A stretch of 64,000 bases of DNA from Cupriavidus yeoncheonensis (GTDB lineage: Bacteria > Pseudomonadota > Gammaproteobacteria > Burkholderiales > Burkholderiaceae), in assembly GCF_905397275.1 (NCBI RefSeq), contig NZ_CAJPUY010000002.1, positions 248,001-312,000 on the forward strand. The letters are read 5' to 3'. A program made the position numbers and the translations under genes. Positions 28,454 to 36,501 of this stretch are shown one piece after another (positions within the stretch are counted from its first letter, which is position 1; each line of letters begins with the position of its first letter). The notes under the pieces were generated by a model. That model saw only the letters and a list, made by a program, of their open reading frames with translations, made no database searches and was not told where the DNA came from.

Positions 28454-29143
28454 ATGAGCCGCCGCGCCGACCGCCTGTTCCAGATCGTCCAGGTCCTGCG
28501 CGGACGCCGCCTGACCACGGCGGCGCTGCTCGCGCAGCGGCTCGGCGTGTCCGAGCGCACCGTCTACCGTGACATCCAGGCGCTGTCGCTGTCAGGCGTG
28601 CCGGTCGAGGGCGAGGCCGGCATCGGCTACCGGCTGCGCGCCGATTTCGATATACCGCCGCTGATGTTCACCGCTCTCGAAGTCGAAGCGCTGGTGGCCG
28701 GCCTGCGCCTGCTCAAGGCCTGGGGCGGCGGCGCGCTGGCAGCCGCGGCCGACCCGGCGCTGGAAAAACTGATGGCCGCGCTGCCGCCGCCGCGCCGGCT
28801 GGCCGCGCAGCAAAGCCGCGTGTTCGCGCCGGAGTACGTCAACCGCGCGCAGGTGCGCGAGGCGTTCGATGTCGTGCACGGTGCGTTGGGCGCGCAGAAG
28901 CTGCTGCTGCTCGACTATTGCGACGCGGAACAGCGCGTCACCGAACGCGTGGTGCAGCCGCTGGGATTGTTCTTCTGGGGCAATGCGTGGCTGCTGGCGG
29001 CATGGTGCACGACGCGCACCGACTACCGCAGTTTCCGCCTGGACCGCTGCCGCGCGATCAGCATGCTCGACGACCATTTCCACGAAACGCCGGACCGCTC
29101 GCTCAATGGCTTCCTGCGCGCGGTGCGGGCCAGCGGAACGTAG
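28454..29143 (+). CDS. YafY-type HTH/WYL-domain transcriptional regulator
   Basis: A 229-residue regulator with an N-terminal DeoR-like HTH (LAQRLGVSERTVYRDIQALS near residues 26-45) and a C-terminal WYL domain (about 130-225, with RVTERVVQPLGLFFWGNAWL). The family senses ligands, often nucleic-acid or stress signals, through the WYL domain. A GGAGG ribosome-binding site precedes ATG 28454. It appears co-transcribed with the VOC gene and probably controls it. It converges on the glutathione peroxidase gene with a 16-bp gap. Confidence 0.88.
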   Translation: MSRRADRLFQIVQVLRGRRLTTAALLAQRLGVSERTVYRDIQALSLSGVPVEGEAGIGYRLRADFDIPPLMFTALEVEALVAGLRLLKAWGGGALAAAADPALEKLMAALPPPRRLAAQQSRVFAPEYVNRAQVREAFDVVHGALGAQKLLLLDYCDAEQRVTERVVQPLGLFFWGNAWLLAAWCTTRTDYRSFRLDRCRAISMLDDHFHETPDRSLNGFLRAVRASGT

Positions 29144-29159
29144 CGCCGAACCTAGCGCC

Positions 29160-29654
29160 TCAGGCGGCGGGATCGGCCATCAGCGTCTCGATGTCCGCGC
29201 GGATCTCTTCGGGCTTGGTCATCGGCGCATAGCGCTTGTACACCGTGCCGTCGCGACGCAGCAGGAACTTGGTGAAATTCCACTTGATGGCCTGTGTGCC
29301 GAGCACGCCGCGCTTCTCGCTGGTCAGCCACTGGTACAGCGGATGCGCGTCGGCGCCCTTCACGTCGATCTTGGCGAACATCGGGAACGTGACGCCAAAG
29401 CGCGCTTCGCAGAACTGGCCGATCTGCTGCGCGTCGCCGGGCTCCTGCTTGCCGAACTGGTTGCACGGGAAGCCCAGCACTTCGAGCCCGCGCGCGGCAT
29501 ACGCATCGTGCAGCGCCTGCAGGCCGGCGTATTGCGGGGTGAAGCCGCACTCGCTGGCGGTGTTGACGATCAGCAGCACCTTGCCGCGAAACTGCGACAG
29601 CGGCACCGGCTGGCCGGCAAGGGAATTGGCTTCGAACTGGTAGACATTGCTCAT
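29160..29654 (-). CDS. Glutathione peroxidase-family thiol peroxidase
   Basis: A 164-residue thioredoxin-fold peroxidase of the glutathione peroxidase/BtuE family. The peroxidatic Cys is in NTASECGFTPQY (Cys36), in place of selenocysteine. A second Cys in GFPCNQFGKQEP lies near 64, and the catalytic Trp is in KWNFTKFL. It would reduce hydroperoxides using thioredoxin or glutathione in the cytoplasm. It stands between pilU and the YafY gene, 43 bp downstream of pilU start-side sequence, and is probably a separate unit. Confidence 0.92.
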   Translation of the reverse strand: MSNVYQFEANSLAGQPVPLSQFRGKVLLIVNTASECGFTPQYAGLQALHDAYAARGLEVLGFPCNQFGKQEPGDAQQIGQFCEARFGVTFPMFAKIDVKGADAHPLYQWLTSEKRGVLGTQAIKWNFTKFLLRRDGTVYKRYAPMTKPEEIRADIETLMADPAA

Positions 29655-29697
29655 GATGGACTAGCCTCCTGGATCGGACGCGGGCGGGCCGCGCGGA

Positions 29698-30837
29698 TCA
29701 GATCACGTTCAGGTGCTCGGTGCCGGCGCCGAGGTCGGCGTCCTTCCTGGTGGCACTGTGCAGCTTGATCATCAGCCGCAGGTCATTGAGCGAATCGGCA
29801 TTGCGCAGCGCGTCCTCGTACGTGATCTTGCCGCTTTCGTGCAGGTCGAACAATGCCTGGTCGAAGGAAACCATGCCCTGCTCGCGCGATTTCTTGATCA
29901 CTTCCTTGAGTTCGTGGATCTCGCCCTTGAAGATCAGGTCGGCTACCAGCGGCGTGCCGATCATGATTTCCACGGCCGGCACGCGCCCCTTGCGGCCCGC
30001 GCGCGGCAGCAGGCGCTGGGAGATCATGCCCTTCAGGTTCAGCGACAGGTCGATCAGCAATTGCTGGCGCTTTTCCTCGGGGAAGAAGTTGACGATGCGG
30101 TCGATGGCCTGGTTGGCGTTGTTGGCGTGCAGCGTGGCCAGGCACAGGTGGCCGGTCTCCGCGTACTGCATCGCGTATTCCATGGTCTCGCGGTCGCGGA
30201 TTTCGCCGATCAGGATCACGTCGGGCGCCTGGCGCAGCGTGTTCTTCAGCGCGACGTGCCAGGACTCGGTGTCGATGCCCACTTCGCGCTGCGTGACGAC
30301 GCAGTTCTGGTGCGCGTGCACGTATTCGATCGGGTCCTCGATCGTGATGATGTGGCCGTAGGAATGCGCGTTGCGGTGGTCCAGCATCGCCGCCAGCGTG
30401 GTCGACTTGCCCGAGCCCGTGGCGCCGGTCACGATCACCAGGCCGCGCTTGGACATGACGATCTCATGCAGCGTGGGCGGCAGGTCCAGGTCCGACACCG
30501 ACGGAATGCGCGTGTTGATGGTCCGCACCACCATGCCCGCCTTGCCCTGCTGGATGAACGCCGACACGCGGAAGCGCCCGGCCTTGGCCGCCGAGATGGC
30601 GAAGTTGCATTCGCGGCTGTCGTCGAACTCCTTGACCTGGCGCTCGTTCATGATCGAGCGCACCAGGCCGAGAGCCTGCGCCGGGTTGAGCGGCTGCTGC
30701 GAGACGGGCGTGATCTTGCCGTCGACCTTGATGGCCGGCGGAAAGTCGGATGTGATGAACAGGTCCGACCCGCGGTTGCTCACCATGATCTCGAGCAGGT
30801 CGTTGATGTACTTGGCGGTGGATTCGCGGTCGAGCAT
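29698..30837 (-). CDS. pilU: Type IV pilus retraction ATPase PilU
   Basis: PilU, 379 residues, a hexameric secretion-type ATPase that assists PilT in retracting type IV pili. Walker A is GATGSGKS (138-145), and the Asp box, Walker B (VILIGEIRDRET) and His box (HLCLATLHANNANQAIDR) follow. The start is ATG 30837 (MLDRESTAKY); the frame stays open upstream but that part is Ala-rich non-conserved sequence. It lies 61 bp downstream of pilT on the same strand, the usual pilTU pair. The C-terminal tail (ATRKDADLGAGTEHLNVI) is PilU-specific in being longer than PilT. Confidence 0.95.
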   Translation of the reverse strand: MLDRESTAKYINDLLEIMVSNRGSDLFITSDFPPAIKVDGKITPVSQQPLNPAQALGLVRSIMNERQVKEFDDSRECNFAISAAKAGRFRVSAFIQQGKAGMVVRTINTRIPSVSDLDLPPTLHEIVMSKRGLVIVTGATGSGKSTTLAAMLDHRNAHSYGHIITIEDPIEYVHAHQNCVVTQREVGIDTESWHVALKNTLRQAPDVILIGEIRDRETMEYAMQYAETGHLCLATLHANNANQAIDRIVNFFPEEKRQQLLIDLSLNLKGMISQRLLPRAGRKGRVPAVEIMIGTPLVADLIFKGEIHELKEVIKKSREQGMVSFDQALFDLHESGKITYEDALRNADSLNDLRLMIKLHSATRKDADLGAGTEHLNVI

Positions 30838-30898
30838 GGCATGGTCCTGCGAGGAAGCGGCCGCCGCGGTGGCGCGGCCGGAGGGCAAGGCGCGGGCC

Positions 30899-31942
30899 TC
30901 AGCCCATGAAGGCGTCGGGGTTCTTGGCAATGGCCCGTGCGTCGCTGTAGCTGATCATGCTGCGCTTGATCAGGTCCGACAGGCACTGGTCCAGGGTCTG
31001 CATGCCCAGCCCGCTGCTGGTCTGCATCATCGAGTACATCTGCGCGATCTTGTTTTCGCGGATCAGGTGGCGGATCGCCGGCGTGGCGATCATGATCTCG
31101 TGCGCGGCGGTACGGCCGTTGCCGTCGCGCGTCTTCAGCAGCGTCTGCGAGATCACCGCCTCCAGCGATTCGGACAGCATGGTTCGCACCATGTCCTTCT
31201 CTTCGGGCGGGAACACGTCGACCACACGGTCGATGGTCTTGGCCGCGGAGCTGGTGTGCAGCGTGCCGAAGACCAGGTGGCCGGTTTCCGCCGCGGTCAG
31301 CGCCAGGCGGATGGTTTCGAGGTCGCGCAATTCGCCGACCAGCACAACGTCCGGGTCTTCACGCAGCGCCGAGCGCAAGGCGTTGGCGAACGAATGCGTG
31401 TGCGGGCCCAGTTCGCGCTGGTTGATCAGGCTCTTCTTGGACTGGTGCACGAATTCGATCGGGTCCTCCACCGTGAGGATGTGGCCCATGTCGTTGTCGT
31501 TGCGGTGGTCCACCATTGCCGCCAGCGTGGTGGACTTGCCCGAGCCGGTCGGCCCGGTCACCAGCACCAGGCCACGCGGCTTCATGCACAGGTCGGCGAA
31601 TACCGCCGGCGCGCGCAGCTCTTCGAGCGAGAGAACCTTGGAGGGAATCGTACGGAACACCGCGGCCGCGCCGCGCTGCGTGTTGTAGGCATTGACCCGG
31701 AAACGCGACAGGCCGGCGATTTCAAACGAGAAATCGATCTCCAGCCGTTCTTCGTAGCTCTTGCGCTGGGAGTCGCTCATGATGTCGTACACCATGGCGT
31801 GGACATCCTTGTGCGCCATGGGAGCGACGTTGATGCGCCGCATGTCGCCGTGGATACGCACCATCGGCGGCATGTCCGCCGAGAGGTGTAGATCGGACGC
31901 CTTGTTCTTGACTGCGAAAGCCAATAGCTGCGCGATGTCCAT
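30899..31942 (-). CDS. pilT: Type IV pilus retraction ATPase PilT
   Basis: PilT, 347 residues, the main motor that depolymerises type IV pili for twitching motility and DNA uptake. Walker A GPTGSGKS at 130-137, Walker B VVLVGELRDLET, and the His-box HLVFGTLHTSSAAKTIDR are intact, and the C-terminal AIAKNPDAFMG resembles the AIRNLITMP-type retraction motif region. It is divergent from the YggS gene across a 78-bp AT-rich region and is followed by pilU. Confidence 0.96.
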   Translation of the reverse strand: MDIAQLLAFAVKNKASDLHLSADMPPMVRIHGDMRRINVAPMAHKDVHAMVYDIMSDSQRKSYEERLEIDFSFEIAGLSRFRVNAYNTQRGAAAVFRTIPSKVLSLEELRAPAVFADLCMKPRGLVLVTGPTGSGKSTTLAAMVDHRNDNDMGHILTVEDPIEFVHQSKKSLINQRELGPHTHSFANALRSALREDPDVVLVGELRDLETIRLALTAAETGHLVFGTLHTSSAAKTIDRVVDVFPPEEKDMVRTMLSESLEAVISQTLLKTRDGNGRTAAHEIMIATPAIRHLIRENKIAQMYSMMQTSSGLGMQTLDQCLSDLIKRSMISYSDARAIAKNPDAFMG

Positions 31943-32020
31943 CTATAATGACCCCACCCGAATAATTGTAGTTAGTACTTTTCGTACTTCTTTTTACTTC
32001 TTCTGTATGTCCGCCGGATT
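31943..32020. promoter_or_regulatory. AT-rich divergent promoter region of pilTU and the yggS gene
   Basis: The 78-bp gap is much richer in A+T than its surroundings. It holds TATAAT on the plus strand (31944-31949, just inside the gap), TACAAT on the minus strand, a small AGTAC-TTTTC-GTACT dyad and repeated TACTTCT-like stretches. The exact promoters are not resolvable by eye. Confidence 0.45.
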
Positions 32021-32752
32021 ATGTCTGTAATTGCCGCCAACTTGCAAGCTGTGCACCGCGGCATCGCGGCGGCGGCACAACAAGCCGGAAGAGTCCCTGA
32101 AGACGTGGCCTTGCTGGCCGTTTCCAAGACCGTCGCGCCCGGCATCGTGCGCGAGGCATTCGAGGCCGGACAGCGCGATTTTGGCGAAAACTACGTGCAG
32201 GAAGGCGTCGAAAAGATCGTGGCGCTGGGCGATCTGCGCAGCCGGATCGCGTGGCATTTCATCGGGCCGCTGCAAAGCAACAAGACGCGGCTGGTGGCCG
32301 AGCATTTCGACTGGGTGCATGCGATCGACCGACTCAGGATTGCGCAGCGGCTGTCCGAGCAGCGTCCGGCCGGCATGGCGCCGCTGCAGGTCTGCATCCA
32401 GGTGAATATCAGCGACGAAGCCAGCAAAAGCGGCGTCGCCCCGCAAGACGTGCCGGAACTGGCCCGCGCGGTGGCCGCCCTGCCCGGACTGCGCCTGCGC
32501 GGGCTGATGGCGATTCCCGAGCCCGCGAGCGACCCGGCCGCGCAGCGCCGGCCGTTTGCCGCGATGCGCGCCCTGTTGCAGTCGCTGCGAACGGCGGACC
32601 TGCCGCTCGATACCCTGTCGATGGGCATGTCGGGCGACATGGATGCCGCCATCGCCGAAGGCGCCACCATCGTGCGCATCGGCACGGCCATCTTCGGCGC
32701 GCGCGTGAGCGCCACGACAGCATTCCCCAATTCCCTTCCAGCCAGAGACTGA
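32021..32752 (+). CDS. PLP homeostasis protein, YggS/PROSC family
   Basis: A 243-residue PLP-binding protein with the alanine-racemase-like barrel fold. The PLP lysine is Lys36 in LLAVSKTV; FGENYVQEGVEK and HFIGPLQSNKTR near 60-90 and the C-terminal LSMGMSGDMDAAI are characteristic. Members buffer free pyridoxal phosphate and affect amino acid pools; no catalytic activity is known. It precedes proC by 1 bp, the classical yggS-proC pair. Confidence 0.94.
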   Translation: MSVIAANLQAVHRGIAAAAQQAGRVPEDVALLAVSKTVAPGIVREAFEAGQRDFGENYVQEGVEKIVALGDLRSRIAWHFIGPLQSNKTRLVAEHFDWVHAIDRLRIAQRLSEQRPAGMAPLQVCIQVNISDEASKSGVAPQDVPELARAVAALPGLRLRGLMAIPEPASDPAAQRRPFAAMRALLQSLRTADLPLDTLSMGMSGDMDAAIAEGATIVRIGTAIFGARVSATTAFPNSLPARD

Positions 32753-32753
32753 C

Positions 32754-33590
32754 ATGCTCGAAACCCTGACCTTCGGCTTCCTTGGTGGCGGCAACATGGC
32801 CACCGCCCTGATCGGCGGCCTGATCGCGCGCGGCGTGCCTGCCGGATCCATCCGCGTGGTCGACCCGTTCGCCGACGCACAACAGCGCCTGGCGCGCGAC
32901 CTGGGCGTGCATGCGTCCGGCGCGCCGGATGCGGCCTTCGGCGCGTCCGACGTTCTGGTGCTGGCCGTCAAGCCGCAGCAGTTCCGCGAAGCCGCGGCCA
33001 GCCTGCTGCCTTACTTGCCCGCAAGCGGCGCCGGCAACCTCGTCATCAGCGTGGCCGCCGGCATCCGCCTGCAGGACATGCAGCGCTGGCTGGGTGGCCG
33101 TGCCCGGCTGGTGCGCGCCATGCCGAACACCCCCGCGCTCTCGGGCATGGGCATGACGGGCCTGGCTTCACCTGCCGGATTGTCGGCGCAGGACCGCGCC
33201 ATTGCCACCGCGGTGGCCGAAGCCGTGGGCAAGTGCGCGTGGGTCGATGGCGACGACCAGATCGACGCCGTCACGGCGATTTCCGGCAGCGGCCCGGCCT
33301 ATGTGTTCTTCTTCATCGAAGCGATGGAACGTGCCGCTGCCGAACTCGGACTGAGCGCCCGGCAAGGCCGTGAACTGGCGGTGCAGACTTTCCTGGGCGC
33401 CGCCACGCTGGCCGGCGAGTCGCCGGAAGCGGTGTCCACGTTGCGTGAACGGGTGACGTCCAAGGGCGGTACGACGTATGCCGCGCTGACGGCCATGCAA
33501 GGCGCCGGCATCGCGGATGCGTTCGTGCGGGCCATGCACGCCGCCGCGGCGCGTGGGAAGGAGATGGGGGAAGAGTTCGGCAAGGATTGA
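32754..33590 (+). CDS. proC: Pyrroline-5-carboxylate reductase
   Basis: ProC, 278 residues, catalyses the NADPH-dependent last step of proline synthesis. The N-terminal Rossmann motif GFLGGGNMATALIGG (residues 6-20), VRAMPNTPAL near 122 and the signature region GSGPAYVFFFIEAME near 179 are present. It begins 1 bp after the yggS stop. It converges with ubiA across 94 bp that hold a palindromic repeat. Confidence 0.96.
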   Translation: MLETLTFGFLGGGNMATALIGGLIARGVPAGSIRVVDPFADAQQRLARDLGVHASGAPDAAFGASDVLVLAVKPQQFREAAASLLPYLPASGAGNLVISVAAGIRLQDMQRWLGGRARLVRAMPNTPALSGMGMTGLASPAGLSAQDRAIATAVAEAVGKCAWVDGDDQIDAVTAISGSGPAYVFFFIEAMERAAAELGLSARQGRELAVQTFLGAATLAGESPEAVSTLRERVTSKGGTTYAALTAMQGAGIADAFVRAMHAAAARGKEMGEEFGKD

Positions 33591-33650
33591 GCGGCATGGC
33601 GTGGCGGGCACGCCTGGTGCCGACACCGCCTGCCATGCGGCAAGGTCGCT

Positions 33651-33677
33651 CCCCTCTCCCGCAAGCGGGCGGAGGGG
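33651..33677. repeat. Palindromic repeat, copy 2
   Basis: CCCCTCTCCCGC-AA-GCGGGCGGAGGGG forms an 11-bp stem with a small internal bulge and shares its left arm exactly with the repeat at 26808. It lies between convergent proC and ubiA and may end both transcripts. Confidence 0.65.
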
Positions 33678-33684
33678 AAGAACA

Positions 33685-34542
33685 TCAGCGGATGGCGTAG
33701 GCCAGCGCCGTTCCGGCAAACACACACGCGCCCAGCCAGTTGTTGTGGCGGAACGCCGCAAAGCAGCGCATGCGGTCGCGGTCGCGAATCAGGGTGTAGT
33801 GATAGCCCGCGCAGACAGCCGCTGCGGCCAGGCCCACCCAATACGGCCATCCCAGCGACAGCAGCGAGCCGGCCCACGCCATCAGCCCCAGAAAGGCCGC
33901 GTAGCAAACCATGATCGCGGCCACATCGAAGCGGCCGAACGTGATGGCCGAGGTCTTGATGCCAATCAGCAGGTCGTCGTCGCGATCGACCATCGCATAG
34001 GCCGTGTCATAGGCGACCGCCCAGAACACATTGGCCAGCAGCATCACCCACGCCACCGGCGGCACCTGGTCCTGCACGGCGGCAAACGCCATCGGAATGC
34101 CGAAGCCGAACGCGATGCCCAGGTAGGCCTGCGGAATCGCGAAGAAGCGCTTGAAGAACGGATAGGTTCCGGCGACCACGGCGGCCACGACTGCCAGCCA
34201 CTTGGTCAGGCTGTTCAACGGCAGGATCAGCGCGAATGCGGCCAGCGCCAGCACCGCCGCTACCAGCAGCGCTTCCCATGCCGCGATCTTGCCCGCCGTC
34301 AGCGGCCGTTCCTTCGTGCGCTTGACGTGCTTGTCGAAGTCGCGGTCGGCGTAGTCGTTGATGGCGCAGCCCGCCGAGCGCATCAGGAACGTGCCGACAA
34401 AGAAGATGCAGAACACGGTCAGGGCCGGCGGGCCGCCGGCTGCCATCCACAGCGCCCACAGCGTGGGCCACAGCAGCAGCAGCGTGCCGATGGGCTTGTC
34501 GATGCGCACCAGGCGGGCATAGAGGGCAAGGCGTTCAGACAT
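33685..34542 (-). CDS. ubiA: 4-hydroxybenzoate octaprenyltransferase
   Basis: UbiA, 285 residues, a membrane prenyltransferase that joins the polyprenyl tail to 4-hydroxybenzoate in ubiquinone synthesis. The two Asp-rich motifs are [12 protein letters not shown] (near 72-83) and [13 protein letters not shown] (near 193-205), and about eight hydrophobic helices are visible. ATG 34542 is chosen over an upstream ATG because [19 protein letters not shown] is the family N terminus. The gene lies downstream of dps on the same strand, separated by 174 bp with a terminator-like hairpin. Confidence 0.95.
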   Translation of the reverse strand: MSERLALYARLVRIDKPIGTLLLLWPTLWALWMAAGGPPALTVFCIFFVGTFLMRSAGCAINDYADRDFDKHVKRTKERPLTAGKIAAWEALLVAAVLALAAFALILPLNSLTKWLAVVAAVVAGTYPFFKRFFAIPQAYLGIAFGFGIPMAFAAVQDQVPPVAWVMLLANVFWAVAYDTAYAMVDRDDDLLIGIKTSAITFGRFDVAAIMVCYAAFLGLMAWAGSLLSLGWPYWVGLAAAAVCAGYHYTLIRDRDRMRCFAAFRHNNWLGACVFAGTALAYAIR

Positions 34543-34636
34543 GGGGGCTCGGGGACAGGAAAGCAGCACGGCAACAGCGGAGGCAGGAGGAATCGGAGGG
34601 ACACGGGTTCAGCGCGCAGCGGCGCATCGAACGCAA

Positions 34637-34667
34637 ACGCGCCGCAGCCAGGACGGTTGCGGCGCGT
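34637..34667 (-). terminator. Hairpin after dps
   Basis: A 10-bp perfect stem (ACGCGCCGCA/TGCGGCGCGT) with an 11-nt loop, 50 bp beyond the dps stop on the minus strand. The T tract is poor, so it is a weak terminator candidate. Confidence 0.45.
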
Positions 34668-34686
34668 CGTGCCGGCATGGCAGTCA

Positions 34687-34720
34687 GGCCAATCAGACGG
34701 CCAATCAGACGGCCAATCAG
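34687..34720 (-). repeat. 12-bp tandem repeat across the dps stop codon
   Basis: GGCCAATCAGAC is repeated almost three times. On the minus strand each copy carries TGA, so the dps stop and the following copies present a series of stop codons. Confidence 0.8.
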
Positions 34721-35202
34721 GCCAGCATCGAGCGCAGCATCCACGCCGTCTTTTCGTGCGTCTGCATGCGCTGGGTCAGCAGGTCGGCCGAGGGCTCGTC
34801 GCTGGCGGCATCGACCAGCGGGAAAATCGAACGCGCGGTGCGGATCACGGACTCCTGGCCTTCGACCAGCTTGCGGATCATCTCGGTGGCTTCCGGCACG
34901 CCGTCTTCTTCCTGGATCGACGACAGGCGCGCATATTCCTTGTAGGTGCCCGGAGCCGGGTAGCCCAGCGCGCGGATCCGCTCGGCGATGGAGTCCACGG
35001 CCAGCGCCAGTTCGGTGTACTGCGTCTCGAACATCAGATGCAGCGTGTTGAACATGGGGCCCGTCACGTTCCAGTGGAAGTTGTGGGTCTTGAGGTAGAG
35101 GGTGTAGGTATCGGCCAGCAGCTTGGACAGGCCTTCCGCGATCTTCTTGCGGTCCTTGTCGGAGATGCCGATATTCACGCTCATCTCATTCTTCTTTGCC
35201 AT
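34717..35202 (-). CDS. dps: Dps-family DNA-protecting ferritin-like protein
   Basis: A 161-residue Dps, a dodecameric ferritin-like protein that oxidises and stores iron with H2O2 and protects DNA. The ferroxidase-site region [20 protein letters not shown] and the downstream [16 protein letters not shown] helix are clear. The N terminus [10 protein letters not shown] is short and basic. ATG 35202 is chosen over an upstream open frame that is not protein-like. It lies 238 bp downstream of oxyR with its own candidate promoter. OxyR activates dps in other bacteria, so the pairing is functionally sensible. Confidence 0.94.
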   Translation of the reverse strand: MAKKNEMSVNIGISDKDRKKIAEGLSKLLADTYTLYLKTHNFHWNVTGPMFNTLHLMFETQYTELALAVDSIAERIRALGYPAPGTYKEYARLSSIQEEDGVPEATEMIRKLVEGQESVIRTARSIFPLVDAASDEPSADLLTQRMQTHEKTAWMLRSMLA

Positions 35203-35272
35203 GGTAAGTACGCTCCATTCTGGAAAAGCACGAGGATTGCCACACGACCGAGCCGAGCGGCATAGCCCCGAC

Positions 35273-35302
35273 ATTATTGCACTACCCTGCAAGCCCGGAC
35301 AA
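35273..35302 (-). promoter_or_regulatory. Candidate dps promoter
   Basis: On the minus strand TTGTCC, 18 bp, then AATAAT, about 70 bp before the dps ATG. The -10 is a fair match and the -35 moderate. Confidence 0.4.
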
Positions 35303-35392
35303 ACCCCAGCCTGCCCACCGCTTGAAGGGCCCGGCCTGCGCGCGGAAGATTTCCGTCCGGCATTCAGCAAAGCCATTGCCGCGTACGCCATG

Positions 35393-35416
35393 AAAAAGGG
35401 CCGCTCATGGCGGCCC
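35393..35416 (-). terminator. Rho-independent terminator of oxyR
   Basis: GGGCCGC/GCGGCCC stem of 7 bp with a 5-nt loop, followed on the minus strand by TTTTT. It starts about 25 bp beyond the oxyR stop, which makes dps an independent transcript. Confidence 0.75.
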
Positions 35417-35440
35417 CGATTCACGGCATGCGGAAGTGCG

Positions 35441-36391
35441 TCAGGCCGCCTCGGCCAACTCCTTGGCATTGAGCTTGCGCACGCCCGGCAGCTCGCACGC
35501 CGCCACCGCGCCGGCCAGCGCCTCCATGGCGGGCAGGCGGGTGAAGCTCTTGCGCCAGGCCAGCACCACGCGGCGGTCCGGCACCGGGTCGGCGAACGGC
35601 ACGTAGGCCAGCATATCGCCCTTGGCCTTCATGTCGGGCACCGAGGTGCGCGGCAGCACGGTAATGCCGACGCCGCTGGCGACCATATGGCGGATGGTTT
35701 CGAGCGACGAGCCTTCAAACGTCTTCTGGATGCCGTCCGATGCCTGCGAGAAGCGCGACAGCTCCGGACAGACGCCCAGCACGTGGTCGCGGAAGCAATG
35801 GCCGCTGCCGAGCAGCAGCATGGTCTGCTGTTTCAGTTCATCCGGATCGACGTGGCTGACCTCGGCGAGCTGGTGCCCGCGCGGGACCGCGACGACGAAC
35901 GGCTCGTCATAGAGCGGGCGCACGGTGAGGCCGGAGTCGGCAAACGGCTCGGCCATGATGGCGCAGTCGATCTCGCCCTGCTTGAGCAGCTCGATCAGCT
36001 TGACCGTGTAGTTCTCCTGCAGCATCAGCGGCATCTGCGGCACGGCCCCGATCATCTGCTTGACCAGCGACGGCAGCAGGTAGGGCCCGATGGTGTAGAT
36101 CACGCCCACGCGCAGCGGGCCGGCCAGCGGGTCCTTGCCCTGCTTGGCGATCTCGCGGATGGCCATGGTCTGTTCGAGCACGCGCTGGGCCTGGGCCACG
36201 ATCTGCTCGCCTACGGAAGTCACGGAGACCTCCGAGGTGCCGCGCTCGAAGATCTGCACGTTGAGTTCGTCTTCCAGCTTCTTGATCGCCACCGACAGGG
36301 TGGGCTGCGACACGAAGCAAGCCTCGGCAGCACGGCCGAAATGGCGCTCCCGCGCTACGGCGACGATGTACTTCAGTTCGGTGAGCGTCAT
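35441..36391 (-). CDS. oxyR: Hydrogen peroxide-sensing regulator OxyR
   Basis: OxyR, 316 residues, a LysR-family activator switched on by disulfide formation. The redox cysteines fall at Cys199 and Cys208 ([17 protein letters not shown]), the same numbering as the E. coli protein. The N-terminal HTH ([20 protein letters not shown]) follows [22 protein letters not shown] 36391 is clear. It has its own promoter and lies between recG and dps on the same strand. It would control peroxide defence genes, plausibly including dps. Confidence 0.96.
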   Translation of the reverse strand: MTLTELKYIVAVARERHFGRAAEACFVSQPTLSVAIKKLEDELNVQIFERGTSEVSVTSVGEQIVAQAQRVLEQTMAIREIAKQGKDPLAGPLRVGVIYTIGPYLLPSLVKQMIGAVPQMPLMLQENYTVKLIELLKQGEIDCAIMAEPFADSGLTVRPLYDEPFVVAVPRGHQLAEVSHVDPDELKQQTMLLLGSGHCFRDHVLGVCPELSRFSQASDGIQKTFEGSSLETIRHMVASGVGITVLPRTSVPDMKAKGDMLAYVPFADPVPDRRVVLAWRKSFTRLPAMEALAGAVAACELPGVRKLNAKELAEAA

Positions 36392-36418
36392 GACTAATCA
36401 ATTTTCGATAGGCGATAG

Positions 36419-36447
36419 ATTTTACCTTCGATTGCGGAATCTGTCAG
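36419..36447 (-). promoter_or_regulatory. oxyR promoter
   Basis: On the minus strand CTGACA, 17 bp, TAAAAT: five of six matches at each hexamer and ideal spacing, 27 bp before the oxyR ATG. GATAGGCGATAG, with two ATAG motifs, lies next to the -10 (36407-36418), which may be an autoregulation site. Confidence 0.65.
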
Positions 36448-36501
36448 AACACTGCACGAATGCGGCGCATAGGACACCGAAACGCGAAGATCAGCCGCCG
36501 A

